Shown here piece by piece: positions 31,731 through 33,092 of a stretch of 33,092 nucleotides of DNA. The DNA is taken from positions 1 through 33,092 of the forward strand of contig JACQXE010000069.1 of the NCBI GenBank assembly GCA_016208915.1. The letters are read 5' to 3'. The notes below the pieces were generated by a model. The model worked only from the letters and a program-made list of their open reading frames with translations. It searched no databases and was not told the DNA's origin. Position 1 is the stretch's first letter. Every line of letters starts with the position of its first letter. Position numbers and translations under genes: made by a program. The stretch comes from Nitrospirota bacterium. Its GTDB lineage: Bacteria > Nitrospirota > Thermodesulfovibrionia > Thermodesulfovibrionales > UBA1546.

Positions 31731-32266
31731 AAACCGATTGGGAAAATATAGGAATTAAAGAACTCGCTTCTATCATATCCAGCAAGCTCAATGAGAAAGG
31801 GATTGATGCAATTCTTGTAGGCGGCGCCTGCGTTTCTATCTATACAAAGAATAAATACCTTTCTATTGACCTTGATTTTGTATCTTCTGCCTCAATAAAG
31901 GAAATTTCTCCGGCGCTTTCGGAACTGGGATTTGAGAGAAAAAGCTCGCGTCATTTTGAAAGAGAAGGCTGCCCTTTCTTCATAGAATTTGTCTCTCCTC
32001 CCGCAGCCATTGGCAGCGAGCCCATTAAAGGAAAAACCGTTCTACAGACAAGGCGCGGGCGCATTTTCCCGCTCACACCAACCGACAGCGTTAAAGACAG
32101 GCTTGCCGCATATTATCACTGGAATGATCCGCAGGCGCTGGAGCAGGCGCTAATGCTTGCAAAAGCTCAAAAAATTAATCTGCAAGAAGTAAAACGCTGG
32201 ACAGAGAAAGAAGGGCATAAAGAAAAATATGCGGACTTTATCAGTAGGGTTAAAAATAAAAAATAG
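31727..32266 (+). CDS. Nucleotidyltransferase (MNT/AbiEii-like)
   Basis: 179 residues from GTG 31727. The nucleotidyltransferase motif GG-x(n)-S-x(n)-D-x-D is seen as LVGGACVSIYTKNKYLSIDLDFVS; the second acidic part appears later (FIEFVSPP). C-terminal helices include SVKDRLAAYYHWNDPQALEQAL. Such enzymes can be toxins (AbiEii) that transfer nucleotides to tRNA or proteins, with a winged-helix antitoxin upstream (AbiEi, MenA). The substrate here is unknown. Confidence 0.85.
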   Translation: MKTDWENIGIKELASIISSKLNEKGIDAILVGGACVSIYTKNKYLSIDLDFVSSASIKEISPALSELGFERKSSRHFEREGCPFFIEFVSPPAAIGSEPIKGKTVLQTRRGRIFPLTPTDSVKDRLAAYYHWNDPQALEQALMLAKAQKINLQEVKRWTEKEGHKEKYADFISRVKNKK

Positions 32267-32478
32267 TCCTCCGGCACTTCTGTTTTCTGTCCTATGGCAC
32301 TATGGACTTTTTAAATGTTATCATACTGGCAGGGTTTGGGAGAGGGAACTTTTGCAGTTGTAATTGAGAAGTAAGGAAAATATGGGATGTGTCCCCATTT
32401 TCAAGACAAATACCATGCTTGGACTATTTGTACCTGCACTGGTAACACCGCTTGAATTATTGGGAGGTGAAGAAGATT

Positions 32479-32649
32479 ATGAAAGATGACCCTACAATTA
32501 CACGAATAAGAGAAGTACGTCATAGTATTTCTGAGAAATGCGGTCATGATCCCAAAAAGCTTGTAGAATATTACATTCAACTCCAAAAAAAACATGAAGG
32601 ACGTTTTATTATCAAAGAGAGAACGGAGAAAATTTCTATTAAAACATAG
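32479..32649 (+). CDS. Small conserved protein of unknown function
   Basis: 56 residues from the ATG at 32479; GGGAGG lies 11 bases upstream, and a 9-residue longer start (32452) has none. MKDDPTITRIREVRHSISEK, then CGHDPKKLVEYYIQLQKK. A charged two-helix protein; similar small proteins occur widely next to mobile genes or PIN toxins. No toxin follows here; an XRE fragment comes next. The 210-base stretch before it holds no recognised feature. Confidence 0.6.
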   Translation: MKDDPTITRIREVRHSISEKCGHDPKKLVEYYIQLQKKHEGRFIIKERTEKISIKT

Positions 32650-32692
32650 TGCAGTGTCAGGGTTGTTTAGTTACATTGCAGAGAGATATGCG

Positions 32693-32883
32693 ATGGAAAC
32701 CCTACCCTCAACATGCTCATAAAACTCTCCAATGCCCTTGAGGTTGAAATGTGGGAGATATTTGATTTCGGGCATGTTGCAAATCAGAAAGAACTTAAAG
32801 ATGCCCTTCAAGCCTTCTCAAAAACTGCTGGCGAATCTGCCCTCTGTCTTGCCCTTAAAATAATCAGGGCTGTAAACAGATAA
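32693..32883 (+). pseudogene. XRE regulator 3' fragment D
   Basis: Longest truncated copy: NPTLNMLIKLSNALEVEMWE, IFDFGHVANQ, ending LALKIIRAVNR with TAA. Downstream is TTTTCTTTATCCCCTC, a TATGATAAAATA box and AAAGGAG, as after the intact copy; the expected antitoxin start is replaced by the transposase end. Confidence 0.85.
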
Positions 32884-32944
32884 TTTTCTTTATCCCCTCT
32901 TCCCGCTGTCTATGATAAAATAGGTTAATATATAAAGGAGTCAA

Positions 32945-33092
32945 CTATAAGGAATTCTCCTTAACACGGAAATGAGATTTATGAGAAAGCATAGCAAAAA
33001 TAGTTCTAATCAACTTATGAGCAGTAGCCATGACAGCCTTTCTAAAAGGCAGTCCGTCCTGTTTTCTTTTAAGGAAATAGCTCTTAAAGAAG
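32945..33092 (-). CDS. IS110/IS1111-like transposase, C-terminal end (partial)
   Basis: On the minus strand a frame ends at TAG (32945-32947) after SHKSHFRVKENSL. It reads LPFRKAVMATAHKLIRTIFA before that, like the last helix of IS110-family DEDD transposases (KxxxVAxAxKLLRxIxxML). The rest lies beyond the window. The insertion abuts the ribosome site of fragment D. Confidence 0.6.
   Translation of the reverse strand, partial: FFKSYFLKRKQDGLPFRKAVMATAHKLIRTIFAMLSHKSHFRVKENSL

Overview
The window looks like a piece of a mid-GC bacterial chromosome, most like a Nitrospirota (Thermodesulfovibrionia-type) or related sulfur-cycle lineage. This is an inference from gene content (BioW-type pimeloyl-CoA route, a liv amino-acid transporter, smpB-ssrA next to folP) and from abundant palindromic repeats of the kind common in such genomes, some lying inside genes. 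It is not proven by any marker gene. No rRNA, tRNA or CRISPR array was seen; the one structural RNA gene is tmRNA.

Layout. 1-1120: two type IV pilin genes on the minus strand, the first cut by the window edge, the second carrying an in-frame stop; they share an exact 79-bp block. 1174-5892: a small HAMP membrane protein, a lipid-kinase-like gene, a bioB-bioW biotin pair with a BirA-type operator, and yqeY. 5896-9797: a livH-livM-livG-livF importer operon (minus strand) in which livM and livF are frame-broken, livF by a palindromic C7/G7 element. 9817-17141: a 7.3-kb island of exported proteins (proline-rich protein, PepSY/FTP-like protein, fibronectin-III-like protein, a truncated protease and a giant lysyl-endopeptidase-like protease). 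It is bounded by an exact 54-bp direct repeat of the livH start region, so it appears to have split an ancestral folP-livHMGF operon. 17201-18935: folP, tmRNA and smpB. 19034-22217: a secreted basic protein, a Nudix hydrolase and a SWIM zinc-finger protein.

22315-33092 is an accessory region: a helicase remnant, a MazEF-like toxin-antitoxin pair, a methyltransferase divergent from an XRE regulator, a DUF104/PIN pair, recQ with a nonsense codon, an antitoxin-PIN-GHKL ATPase operon, a doubly broken alcohol dehydrogenase, a winged-helix/nucleotidyltransferase pair with its own double operator, and the end of an IS110-like transposase. The 3' end of the XRE gene recurs three more times as truncated, diverged copies between these modules. 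Downstream of most copies there is a GATAAAAT-type box and an AAAGGAG ribosome site. This XRE-tail array is the most unusual large-scale structure in the window.

A recurring theme is frame disruption, often at slippage-prone tracts: an (AT)7 run in the protease, C7/G7 runs in livF, a 7-bp tandem duplication in the dehydrogenase, a +1 in livM, and single TAA codons in recQ and the dehydrogenase. In each frameshift the total length becomes an exact multiple of three when the proposed change is undone. This fits phase variation, decay, or assembly/consensus error; sequence alone cannot decide among them.
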